From: JAXGPP01 sp040766885
GTDB lineage: Bacteria > Planctomycetota > Planctomycetia > Pirellulales > Thermoguttaceae
Assembly (NCBI GenBank): GCA_040766885.1
Contig: JAXGPP010000015.1
Span: 124,001 to 188,000, forward strand
DNA length: 64,000 nucleotides
Reading direction: 5' to 3'
Shown here: piece by piece, positions 34,724 through 42,997 of the stretch
Layout of the letters: every line of letters starts with the position of its first letter
How positions within the stretch are numbered: the stretch's first letter is position 1
Notes under the pieces: model-generated
The model's database searches: none
Told to the model about the DNA's origin: nothing
What the model saw: only the letters and a program-made list of their open reading frames with translations
Translations under genes and position numbers: made by a program

Positions 34724-35719
34724 CTACAGGCTGTCGAGCCGCGCCGCGCGGCTCACGAGAAGCCACAGGAAGAAAGGTCCGCCGAGAAGCGAGGTGATGA
34801 TGCCCACCGGCAATTCGGTCGGCGCCATGATCGTGCGGGCCAGCGTGTCGCAGAGGGTGAGAAACAGCCCGCCGAACAGCAGCGTCGCCGGCATCAGATG
34901 GCGGTGGTCGGCGCCGATGATCAGGCGGCAGATGTGCGGCGCCATGAGCCCTACGAACCCGATCGGCCCGCAGACGGCGACCACTCCACCGACCATCAGA
35001 CTTGCTGCCAGGAAAACCAGGATCTTGGTCCGGTTCACACTCACGCCGCGGGCCGCAGCCAGGTCTTCGCCGGTCGTGATGATGTTCAGTTCATGCGTCA
35101 GCGAGAGCACCACCACCAGCCCGACGACCACCAGCGGCAGCACTCCCAGCACATCGCCAAAGCCCGCCACCCCTTCCAGGCCGCCCATCACCCAGCGAAG
35201 CATGACGAACGTTCGCGTGAAGTCGCTGAAGTACTGGAAGAAGAGAATCAGGCTGGAAAAGAAGAAGCTGATCGCCACCCCGGCCAGCAGCATCGTGGCA
35301 GTCGAGAAACCTTGCCCGACGCGTGTCAGCCCATAGACGAGCACGATCGAGAGCATCGCGCCGAAGAATGCGAACCACGATACACTCGAGAAACCCAGCA
35401 CGCTGAAGGTAAGGCCGAGGTGGATCGACGCCACGGCGCCGAGCGACGCCCCGCTGGCCACGCCGAGCGTGAATGGAGTCGCCAGGGGATTGCGGAACAG
35501 GGCCTGAAACGCCATGCCGCTCACCGCCAGCCCCGCGCCGGCCAGGTATGCCATGGCCACCCGGGGAATGCGGATCTTCCACAGGATGCGGACCGCCACA
35601 GGATCGGCGTCGCCCCACAGGGCTTGAACGGGCGTGTCCTTCATGCCGATAAGCGGCGCAGTGACGAACACCGCTGCGGAGAGCAATACCAGGCCGATCA
35701 GGATCGCGGCGCGGTTCAT
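34724..35719 (-). CDS. FecCD/BtuC-type ABC permease
   Basis: The 331-residue permease matches the FecCD family, which imports ferric siderophores, haem or vitamin B12: RIPRVAMAYLAGAGLAVSGM, FRNPLATPFTLGVASGASLG, GPIGFVGLMAPHICRLIIG and a C-terminal GGPFFLWLLVSR. About ten hydrophobic segments are visible. ATG 35719 has GGAAGGAG seven bases away and overlaps the ATPase stop by four bases. An upstream open frame reaches 36430, but it lies within the ATPase gene in another frame. No substrate-binding protein gene is adjacent. Confidence 0.94.
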   Translation of the reverse strand: MNRAAILIGLVLLSAAVFVTAPLIGMKDTPVQALWGDADPVAVRILWKIRIPRVAMAYLAGAGLAVSGMAFQALFRNPLATPFTLGVASGASLGAVASIHLGLTFSVLGFSSVSWFAFFGAMLSIVLVYGLTRVGQGFSTATMLLAGVAISFFFSSLILFFQYFSDFTRTFVMLRWVMGGLEGVAGFGDVLGVLPLVVVGLVVVLSLTHELNIITTGEDLAAARGVSVNRTKILVFLAASLMVGGVVAVCGPIGFVGLMAPHICRLIIGADHRHLMPATLLFGGLFLTLCDTLARTIMAPTELPVGIITSLLGGPFFLWLLVSRAARLDSL

Positions 35720-36528
35720 GACGCTCCTTCCGCAGGACATTGCGGCACGATGATCGGCAGGTCGGCCTGCGGGTGCCTCATGAGCATGAACGTCGTGCCG
35801 TAGATCTGCTGGAGGATCTCCGGTCGCATCACGTCGCGCGACGGGCCACAGAAGACGACCGCGCCCTCGCGGAGCGCCACGATACGGTGGCTGTCGAGCA
35901 CGGCGCGATTGAGATCGTGAGTCACCGCCACAATCGTGGCCTTGCAGTCCTGGTTGAGCCGGGCCAGAAGATCGCGAACCTCCCCCTGGTGCCGGTAGTC
36001 GAGAAATGTCGTCGGCTCGTCTAGCAGGAGCACTTCCGCTCCCTGCGCCAGGGCCGCCGCGATGTAGACCTTCTGCCGTTCGCCGCCGCTCAGCGTGTCG
36101 AGCCGGCGATCGGCAAACTCGGCGACTCCGGTCCGCTCCAGAGCGTCCGCCACCGCTTCGTGGTCGGTGTGGCCGACCGAGGTGAAGGGGCTGAGGTACG
36201 GATAGCGGCCCATGAGCACAAACTGCTCGACCGTAAATGGAAACCCACGGCCGTCGATCTGCGGCACATAGCTCAGCCGCCGGGCCAGTTCGCGCTGCGA
36301 GTACCGCTCCAACGGGCGGCCGGCAATCGAAATCGCCCCCGTACCGCCGGTGTAGATCCGGTCGAGGCACTTCAGCAAAGTCGTCTTGCCGGCGCCGTTC
36401 GGTCCCACTATCGAAAGGTACTCGCCGCACCGCACGGAGAACGATACTTCGCGCAGAATCTCCTTGCGCCCGACCCGGAACGAGTACGATCGGATGTCGA
36501 GAATCGGGTTGTCGATGGGCACGTTCAT
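35716..36528 (-). CDS. ABC ATPase of the FecE/BtuD type
   Basis: This 270-residue ATPase has Walker A GPNGAGKTTLLK, Q-loop YVPQ, signature LSGGERQKVYIAAAL, Walker B EVLLLDEPTTFLD and H-loop VTHD. Together with the coupled permease it forms a siderophore/cobalamin-type importer. ATG 36528 was chosen by family length; an ATG at 36567 is possible and neither has a strong ribosome-binding site. A 9-bp perfect hairpin lies 43 bases upstream, in the probable leader. The ligand cannot be told from sequence. Iron or B12 are the main options. Confidence 0.93.
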   Translation of the reverse strand: MNVPIDNPILDIRSYSFRVGRKEILREVSFSVRCGEYLSIVGPNGAGKTTLLKCLDRIYTGGTGAISIAGRPLERYSQRELARRLSYVPQIDGRGFPFTVEQFVLMGRYPYLSPFTSVGHTDHEAVADALERTGVAEFADRRLDTLSGGERQKVYIAAALAQGAEVLLLDEPTTFLDYRHQGEVRDLLARLNQDCKATIVAVTHDLNRAVLDSHRIVALREGAVVFCGPSRDVMRPEILQQIYGTTFMLMRHPQADLPIIVPQCPAEGAS

Positions 36529-36570
36529 GCGCGGAAGCCGCAGCCGCGATATACCGGAGCCTTCCATCTT

Positions 36571-36591
36571 ACCATGCCCAGGGGGCATGGT
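36571..36591. promoter_or_regulatory. Perfect 9-bp hairpin upstream of the BtuD-like ATPase
   Basis: ACCATGCCC and GGGCATGGT flank a 3-base AGG loop. It lies in the divergent region between the ATPase and lutA. It may be an operator for a dimeric regulator or an RNA hairpin in the ATPase leader. Confidence 0.45.
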
Positions 36592-36739
36592 GCACGCCGC
36601 CGATCGAATGGTAGAAACCCAGCGCCGAAACGCGTCCGTCCGGCGATGGTAAACGCATCGGCCGGGCGTTATAACATTTAAGAGTCGCGATTGGTCGTCG
36701 TTGACCCGTATTACGCAGCCGCCCGCAAGATCCGCTTTC

Positions 36740-37579
36740 ATGACGCACACCGCCCCGCATTCGCCGCCCGAGTGGGACTATCCGACCTACCAGCCCGGCG
36801 AGCCCGTCGCCCTGTTCATTCCCTGCTACATCGACCAGTTCTTCCCGCGCATCGCCGAGGCCACGGCCCGGCTCCTCACCCGGTTCGGCGTACCCATCGA
36901 ATTCCCCGAAGGGCAGACCTGCTGCGGGCAGCCGGCGTTCAACTCGGGCTACTGGGAAGAGGCCCGCGGCGTGATCCATCATTTCTGCCGGACGTTCGAG
37001 AAGTACCGCTACATCGTCTGCCCGTCGGGCTCCTGCACGGCGATGTGCCGGGTGTTCTTCGGGCATGTCGACCCCGATCCGCGGATCGCCGGCGTGGGGA
37101 GCCGGGTGTTCGAGCTGACCGAGTTCCTTGTCGAGGTCCTGGGCGTGACCGACACCGGCGCCCGCTTCCCGCACAAGGTTACGATGCACAGCGGCTGCCA
37201 CGGACGTCGCGAACTGGGTCTGGTCAAGCAACCGATCACGCTTCTGAAGAACGTCCGCGGTATCGAGTACATCGAGCTCCCCAACATCGAGGAATGCTGC
37301 GGTTTCGGCGGCACGTTCAGTGTGAAGATGCCCGGCACCTCGCTCGCCATGGGGAAGACGAAGGTCGAGAACATCGTCAAGACGGGCGCTGAGGTCGTCT
37401 GCTCGGTCGACATCAGTTGCCTGATGCACGTCGGCGGCATCCTTCGCCGCGATCCGGCCACTCGGCATATCCGGCCGATCCACATCGCCGAGATCCTCGC
37501 CGCAGATGGTGAAGTGCCCGCGCCCAGCGAGCAAGAGCTCCTTGCCGCCGAGCGGCATTCTTCAACCCACCACTCCTAG
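36740..37579 (+). CDS. lutA: L-lactate oxidation protein LutA (CCG-domain Fe-S protein)
   Basis: LutA works with LutB and LutC to oxidise L-lactate to pyruvate in the cytoplasm. The 279-residue protein has two cysteine-rich CCG domains: ALFIPCYIDQFFP with TCCGQPAFNSGYW, then HSGCHGRRELGL with ECCGFGGTFSVKMP. These bind Fe-S clusters. ATG 36740 was chosen by family start; the ribosome-binding site is weak. The gene starts the lutABC operon, which lies divergent from the FecE-type ATPase. LutB follows after 10 bases. Confidence 0.95.
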   Translation: MTHTAPHSPPEWDYPTYQPGEPVALFIPCYIDQFFPRIAEATARLLTRFGVPIEFPEGQTCCGQPAFNSGYWEEARGVIHHFCRTFEKYRYIVCPSGSCTAMCRVFFGHVDPDPRIAGVGSRVFELTEFLVEVLGVTDTGARFPHKVTMHSGCHGRRELGLVKQPITLLKNVRGIEYIELPNIEECCGFGGTFSVKMPGTSLAMGKTKVENIVKTGAEVVCSVDISCLMHVGGILRRDPATRHIRPIHIAEILAADGEVPAPSEQELLAAERHSSTHHS

Positions 37580-37589
37580 CCGATATCCC

Positions 37590-39074
37590 ATGGCCTCTCA
37601 ACTCGATCTCCACGGCGCCGAGTTCCTCAAGAACGAAACCAAGGGACTCTACGAGCCGCACGGCGCGAAGTCGCTGGGCGAAGCAGCCGAACGCTCGACC
37701 AAGCACAACCAGTCGCTGGCCGCCGCCATCCCGCACTGGCAGGACTGGCGTGCCGCGGCCAACGCGATCAAGCAGTACGCGATCGCCAATCTCGACAAGC
37801 TGCTCGTCGAATTCGAGCGGAACATCACCGCTCGCGGCGCGACGGTCTTATGGGCGGCCGACGCCGAGGAGGCCAATCGCTACGTGCTCGAAATCGCGAA
37901 TGAGCACAACGTAAAGACCGTCGTCAAGTCGAAGTCGATGGTCAGCGAGGAGATGGAACTCAACCACAAGTTCGAGGCGGTGGGCGTCCGCCCCGTCGAG
38001 ACCGACCTGGGCGAGTACCTCGTGCAGTTGGCCCACCAGCGGCCGGTCCACATCGTGACGCCGGCGCTGCACATGTCGGCGGCCGATGTGGGAAGGCTGT
38101 TTCAGGAGAAGCTCAACGAGGAGTTCAGCGAAGAGCACCAGCACCTGACCAACATCGCCCGCAAACACCTCCGCGAAGACTTCATCCAGGCTGAGATGGG
38201 CGTTTCGGGGGTGAACTTTGCCATCGCCGACACGGGGACTTTCTGCGTGGTCGAAAACGAGGGCAACGCCGGGCTCTCGACCTCCGCGCCGCCCATCCAC
38301 GTGGCGATCATGGGCATCGAGAAGGTGATCCCCAGCATCCATTACCTGCCCGTATTCCTCAACCTGCTCGCCCGCAGCGGGACCGGGCAGAAGCTGACGA
38401 CCTACACGCACCTGTTCCACGGCACGACGCCGGGCCGGAAGCTGTACGTGATCATCATCGACAACGGCCGCAGCAACATCCTCAAGGATCCGGCCGCCCG
38501 GATGGGGCTGTTCTGCATCCGTTGCGGGGCGTGCCTCAATGCCTGCCCCGTCTACCGCCGCACCGGCGGCTGGGCGTACGGCTGGGTGTATCCCGGCCCC
38601 ATCGGCTCGATCATCACCCCGCACCTGATCGGAATGGATAAGGCCGGCACGCTCCCGTTTGCCTCGTCGCTCTGCGGGGCCTGCGGCGAGGTCTGCCCGG
38701 TCAAGATCGACATCCCGCACCAACTCGTCCACCTGCGGCACCGCGCGGTGAACGAGCCTTCGCCGATGAACTCACCGCTGGAACGGCTCACTTGGGCGGT
38801 GTGGGCATGGACGATGCGCGGGCCGCTCCGTTACCGGCTGACGATGGCCGGGGTGAAGCTGGGTGTGCGCATGGCGAAGTTCCTCCCCTGGCATCCGGGT
38901 AAGCTGGGAGCCTGGACGCGCGGTCGCGAGCTGCCCCAGCCGCCGGCGGAAGGCTCGTTCCGGGCATGGTGGAAACGGCACGGACACGAGCTCAAGCCAA
39001 CGCAGCAACGCCGGACGCCGGGTGGCCCGCCAACCACATCGCAGCCCGTCGCGTCGCGCGGAGGGCCCGGCTGA
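37590..39074 (+). CDS. lutB: L-lactate oxidation iron-sulfur protein LutB
   Basis: The 494-residue protein has an N-terminal LUD domain (DIGLTVA-type region here as MGVSGVNFAIADTGTFC, then PPIHVAIMGIEKVIPS) and a ferredoxin-like region with two 4Fe-4S motifs, CIRCGACLNACPVY and CGACGEVCPVKI. It passes electrons from lactate oxidation. ATG 37590 fits the family. The gene follows lutA closely and precedes lutC. The C-terminal tail after RRTPGGPPTT is low-complexity and likely disordered. Confidence 0.95.
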   Translation: MASQLDLHGAEFLKNETKGLYEPHGAKSLGEAAERSTKHNQSLAAAIPHWQDWRAAANAIKQYAIANLDKLLVEFERNITARGATVLWAADAEEANRYVLEIANEHNVKTVVKSKSMVSEEMELNHKFEAVGVRPVETDLGEYLVQLAHQRPVHIVTPALHMSAADVGRLFQEKLNEEFSEEHQHLTNIARKHLREDFIQAEMGVSGVNFAIADTGTFCVVENEGNAGLSTSAPPIHVAIMGIEKVIPSIHYLPVFLNLLARSGTGQKLTTYTHLFHGTTPGRKLYVIIIDNGRSNILKDPAARMGLFCIRCGACLNACPVYRRTGGWAYGWVYPGPIGSIITPHLIGMDKAGTLPFASSLCGACGEVCPVKIDIPHQLVHLRHRAVNEPSPMNSPLERLTWAVWAWTMRGPLRYRLTMAGVKLGVRMAKFLPWHPGKLGAWTRGRELPQPPAEGSFRAWWKRHGHELKPTQQRRTPGGPPTTSQPVASRGGPG

Positions 39075-39147
39075 ACTCCACGTGCCGCCCGCGATCAGTT
39101 CTTCATCATCTCTCCACTCGCTTCGCCCCATTCGACACCACCGCACC

Positions 39148-39801
39148 ATGACTTCCCGCGACGCCATCCTCAATCGCATCCGAACGGCGCTGGCCAACGA
39201 TCCGCCCCGCGAGCGGCCTCCTGTACCCGAAGTCTGGCCCCGTCTGCAGCCTTCGGCCGAAGAAATGTCGGCGCGGTTCGTTCAGGAGCTTCAAGCAGTC
39301 AGCGGCGAGGCGTTCCTCTGCCGGTCGATCGACGACGCGCGGCGGCGAGTGGCGGAACTGGCCCAGCGCGAGGGGTGGCAACCGATCGGCTGTCTCGATC
39401 GGCCGCTCTGCCGCGACGTCGTTGCGGGTTTGCCGCCGGATCATGTTCGCTATCCCGGGCCGGAAGATGGCGCGCGGTCGCTTGCGGACCTGGCGGTCGG
39501 AGTGATTGAGGCCGATACACTGCTGGCCGACACCGGCAGCGCGATGATCGCCTGCGCGAAACCGCAGGAGCGGCTCATGTGCTATCTGCCACCCGTCTGC
39601 ATCGTGGCGGCGCGGGCCAGCCAGCTTGTGGAACACGTGCCGGCGGCTTGGGAGAAGCTCGCGCCGCGGATCGCCGACCCGGCGCTGCGCGGCGAGTTTG
39701 TCTTCATCACCGGCCCCAGCCGCACCGCCGACATCGAGAAGATCCTCATCCTCGGCGTCCACGGCCCCAAGCGTCTGATCGTGCTCGTGATCGCCGAGTA
39801 G
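39148..39801 (+). CDS. lutC: L-lactate oxidation protein LutC
   Basis: This 217-residue LUD-domain protein begins MTSRDAILNRIRTAL and holds the family motifs GVIEADTLLADTGSAMI and FITGPSRTADIEKILILGVHGP. It completes the lactate oxidation complex. It lies 73 bases after lutB. The frame is open upstream to 38863, inside lutB, so ATG 39148 is the natural start. The purF gene converges with only three bases between the stops. Confidence 0.94.
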   Translation: MTSRDAILNRIRTALANDPPRERPPVPEVWPRLQPSAEEMSARFVQELQAVSGEAFLCRSIDDARRRVAELAQREGWQPIGCLDRPLCRDVVAGLPPDHVRYPGPEDGARSLADLAVGVIEADTLLADTGSAMIACAKPQERLMCYLPPVCIVAARASQLVEHVPAAWEKLAPRIADPALRGEFVFITGPSRTADIEKILILGVHGPKRLIVLVIAE

Positions 39802-39804
39802 CCC

Positions 39805-41382
39805 TCAGCACTCCACGCGCGCGGTTTCGTACGTCCGGCCGCGGAGGCCGCGGCGGTCGTTGTCCAGAGCGATCTGCGCCAGCCGCTGGCCGCACGCCGT
39901 GGGGTACTCGCCGGTGATACAGGCCTGGCAAAGCTGGTCTGAAGGGAAGCCGATCGCCCGCGCAATCGACTCCACCGGCAGATAGCGCAGCGAATCGGCA
40001 CCCAGTTCCGCTGCCATTTCCGCCTCGACCTCCGGGCTCATCGAACGGTCCTTGAGGAACTTTGGGGCAAACAGTTCGCTCACCGTCGACATGTCGATGC
40101 CGTAGAAACAGGGCGAGATGATCGGCGGGCAGGCAACCCGGACGTGGATCTCCCGCGCGCGGCCCAGATCGCGGATGCGGTCGATCAGCACGCGCATCGT
40201 TGTCGAGCGTACGATCGAATCCTCGACGAGCAACACCCGTTTGCCGTCGAGCACCTCGCGGAGCGGCGTGTACTTGGTGCGGGCCTTCTGTTCCCGGCTG
40301 CCGCTACCCTCGATGAATGTGCGGCCGGTGTAGCGGTTGCGAATCAGGCCCTCGAGGCACGGTACACCCAGGCGGTAGGCCATGGCGTCGGCCGCCGCCT
40401 TGCTGGTGTCCGGCACCGGGACCACAATCGTGTCTTCGTCGATGGGCACGGTCTCCAGCTTGGCGAGTTCCTCGCCCAGCGCCTTGCGGGCCATGTAGAC
40501 GCCGCGCCCATCCAGCGTGCTGGCCACATTGGAAAAGTAGATCCACTCGAAGAAGCAGTGCGCCCGCCGCGGGCTCTCCATGAAACGGCGAATCTCCAGC
40601 TTCCCGTCGCTGATCAGGACCGCCTCGCCCGGGGGCAGCGACTTGACGCTTTCGGGCGAGAAACCCAGGTTCAGCAGCGCCACACTCTCACTGGCGGCGG
40701 CAAACAGCGGCCCTTCCACCGCGTAGCTTAAGGGCTTGATTCCCAACGGATCGCGGGCCACCAGCATGTCGCCCAGCGCATCGAGGAACACCAGGCTGTA
40801 CGCCCCGTCGAAAGCCTTGGCCACATGGCGGCAGACATCCAGAAGCGGCGGACGCTCCTCCCGCGCCAGGGCCTTGCAGAGGAAGTGCATGATGATTTCG
40901 GTGTCGGTTTCCCGGGCGAGGTAATTGTCCTCGTCGGCCAGGAGCCGATCGCGAAGATCTTCGTAGTTGGCCAGTTGCCCGTTGAACGCGAACGTGAACC
41001 ACTTGTGTTTCCGGATGTGGTGCCGCTCGAACGGCTGAGCGTAGCTGCGATCGTCCTGGCCGCAGGTGGCGTAGCGCACATGTCCGATCGCCGCCCGGCC
41101 GGCGTATTCCCGCATCAGGCTGTCATACTTGCCGCGGTGGTTGAGACGGAACACCTCGGCCACCGTGCCCACGTCCTTGTAGGTGTCGATCAACTGCTTC
41201 CGCCGCGGATTGTAGGTCGTCATCCCGGCAGCCAGTTGGCCGCGGTTCTGGATGTCCAGAAGCATCCTCGGCAGCAACCGCGAGACCTCTTCCATCCCCT
41301 GGTCGGGACACAGGCGGCTGACGCCGTGCCCCGGCAGATGATAGATCGCCGCCACGCCGCATTCATCCCTGACTTCACTCAT
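39805..41382 (-). CDS. purF: Amidophosphoribosyltransferase PurF
   Basis: PurF makes phosphoribosylamine from PRPP and glutamine, the first step of purine synthesis. The 525-residue enzyme has a seven-residue propeptide before the Cys8 nucleophile (MSEVRDE|CGVAAI), the glutaminase domain, and a PRTase domain with the PRPP loop VLLVEDSIVRSTT. The Cys positions of the Bacillus-type 4Fe-4S enzyme are present: AHCFFEWIYFSN, SPCFYGIDMST and LCQACITGEYP. This points to the iron-sulfur, propeptide-processed form. No other pur gene is adjacent. Confidence 0.96.
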   Translation of the reverse strand: MSEVRDECGVAAIYHLPGHGVSRLCPDQGMEEVSRLLPRMLLDIQNRGQLAAGMTTYNPRRKQLIDTYKDVGTVAEVFRLNHRGKYDSLMREYAGRAAIGHVRYATCGQDDRSYAQPFERHHIRKHKWFTFAFNGQLANYEDLRDRLLADEDNYLARETDTEIIMHFLCKALAREERPPLLDVCRHVAKAFDGAYSLVFLDALGDMLVARDPLGIKPLSYAVEGPLFAAASESVALLNLGFSPESVKSLPPGEAVLISDGKLEIRRFMESPRRAHCFFEWIYFSNVASTLDGRGVYMARKALGEELAKLETVPIDEDTIVVPVPDTSKAAADAMAYRLGVPCLEGLIRNRYTGRTFIEGSGSREQKARTKYTPLREVLDGKRVLLVEDSIVRSTTMRVLIDRIRDLGRAREIHVRVACPPIISPCFYGIDMSTVSELFAPKFLKDRSMSPEVEAEMAAELGADSLRYLPVESIARAIGFPSDQLCQACITGEYPTACGQRLAQIALDNDRRGLRGRTYETARVEC

Positions 41383-41792
41383 TGGAAAAGCTGATCTCGC
41401 TGGTGAAATTGGCTAAAACGGCACCGTCCGAGGAGGGGGCACGCGTTCAGAAAAGCTCCGTCGCCCAGTGTTTCATTCTAAGATCCCCTGCTAGCAATCA
41501 CAACGCTCCCTGTGCCGGGGGCTGTTGCCGCAATACAGGCCCCAAGCCGCGCTTGCCTCCATTTTTCGCCCATGACTTCTGATTTGCCCGCCCGGAAGTT
41601 ATCTTAGAGTCACATTGATACCGGTCGGACGTTGCGATTTTCACGGGTACCGAACGGGGTTCGTCCGGGTCTCTGAGAAGACTCGGTCCGCACGGTGGAC
41701 CTGGAGTAGTTTTTCGCCAGGGCGTTAAAACTCCGGAACGCGGAAACCGCCCTCGCGTACCGGATTCTAGGCCTTCCGTTGGAGGGGTCATT
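41383..41792. other. Divergent intergenic region purF/proB
   Basis: About 410 bases between divergent purF and proB, expected to hold both promoters. No gene, RNA or clear riboswitch was recognised. Only weak short inverted repeats are visible, such as GCGG-aaa-CCGC upstream of proB. Confidence 0.55.
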
Positions 41793-42944
41793 TTGGCGAT
41801 CCAGAGTACAGACCTTCTGCGCCAGGAAATCGCCGCCACGGCCACCACCATTGTGGTCAAAGTCGGCACCCGGGTGCTGACCCATGCCGATGGGCGTCTC
41901 AACGAACAGCGGATTGCCGAACTGGCAGAGGAGCTCAACGAGGTCATCGCCGGCGGCCGACGCGTCGCCCTGGTCAGCTCCGGAGCGGTCGGCGCCGGAA
42001 TCGGCCGGCTCGGGCTCAAAGGCCGCCCCACCGATCTGGCACATCTCCAGGCGGTGGCGGCCGTGGGTCAGAGCCTGCTTGTCGAGGCTTACGAGCGCCA
42101 CTTCTGGAAGTACGGCCGCCACGCGGCCCAGGTTCTGCTCACCGCCGAAGACGTCGAGCATCGCACCCGGTATCTCAACGCCCGCAACACCCTCATGACC
42201 CTGCTGGAGCTTGGCGCGGTCCCTATCATTAACGAGAACGACAGTATCAGCGTTGCGGAACTCCAGACCACGTTCGGCGACAACGACCGCCTGGCAGCGA
42301 TCGTCACCAACCTGATCCGCGCGCCCTTGCTGGTTCTCCTGTCCGACGTCGACGGCCTGTACGACGGCGACCCGCACCTGCCCACCTCGCAGATCGTTCC
42401 CACCGTCCGCCGGCTCGACCGTTCCGTGTTCGATCTCGTGCGAGACCGGATTACCGGGCTCAGCAAAGGCGGCATGGCCAGCAAGCTGGAAGCCGCCCGC
42501 ATGGCCACTTCCGCCGGCGAGAACGTGATCATCGGATCGGGACGGAACCAAGGTACGCTCGCCAAGATCGTCGCCGGCCAGCCGATCGGCACCCTGTTTC
42601 TCGCCCGTGGCCAGACAGTGAGAGCCCGCAAACGCTGGATCGGGCTGACCGTAAAACCCCGCGGTTGCCTCATGTTGGACGACGGGGCCCGCCAGGCGGT
42701 TCAACAGAAGGGGCGGAGCCTGCTGCCGATCGGCGTGATCGGCGTTGAGGGACGGTTCAAGAAGGGCGACGTGGTCAGCCTGCGAGATCCCGCCGGCGCG
42801 GAGTTCGCCCGTGGACTGACGAACTACAGTTGCGAGGATGTGCAGAAGATCATAGGCCTGCGAACGGCCCAGATTGTCGCCACGCTGGGCCACTGCCCCT
42901 ACGAGGAAATCATCCACCGAAACAACCTCCTTGTGACGGCTTGA
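41793..42944 (+). CDS. proB: Glutamate 5-kinase ProB
   Basis: ProB phosphorylates glutamate in the first step of proline synthesis. The 383-residue enzyme has the amino-acid kinase domain (VVKVGTRVLTHADGRL, ALVSSGAVGAGIGRLGL, PIINENDSISV, LLSDVDGLYDGDPH, GLSKGGMASKLEAARMA) and a C-terminal PUA domain (KGDVVSLRDPAGAEFARGLT). It starts at TTG 41793 with GGAGG eight bases upstream. No better ATG is present at the family start. proA is not adjacent. Confidence 0.96.
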   Translation: MAIQSTDLLRQEIAATATTIVVKVGTRVLTHADGRLNEQRIAELAEELNEVIAGGRRVALVSSGAVGAGIGRLGLKGRPTDLAHLQAVAAVGQSLLVEAYERHFWKYGRHAAQVLLTAEDVEHRTRYLNARNTLMTLLELGAVPIINENDSISVAELQTTFGDNDRLAAIVTNLIRAPLLVLLSDVDGLYDGDPHLPTSQIVPTVRRLDRSVFDLVRDRITGLSKGGMASKLEAARMATSAGENVIIGSGRNQGTLAKIVAGQPIGTLFLARGQTVRARKRWIGLTVKPRGCLMLDDGARQAVQQKGRSLLPIGVIGVEGRFKKGDVVSLRDPAGAEFARGLTNYSCEDVQKIIGLRTAQIVATLGHCPYEEIIHRNNLLVTA

Positions 42945-42997
42945 CCGCCATAAGGCAAGTGCTGGCCGAATACTCAAACTCCACGCCGATCAGACCC

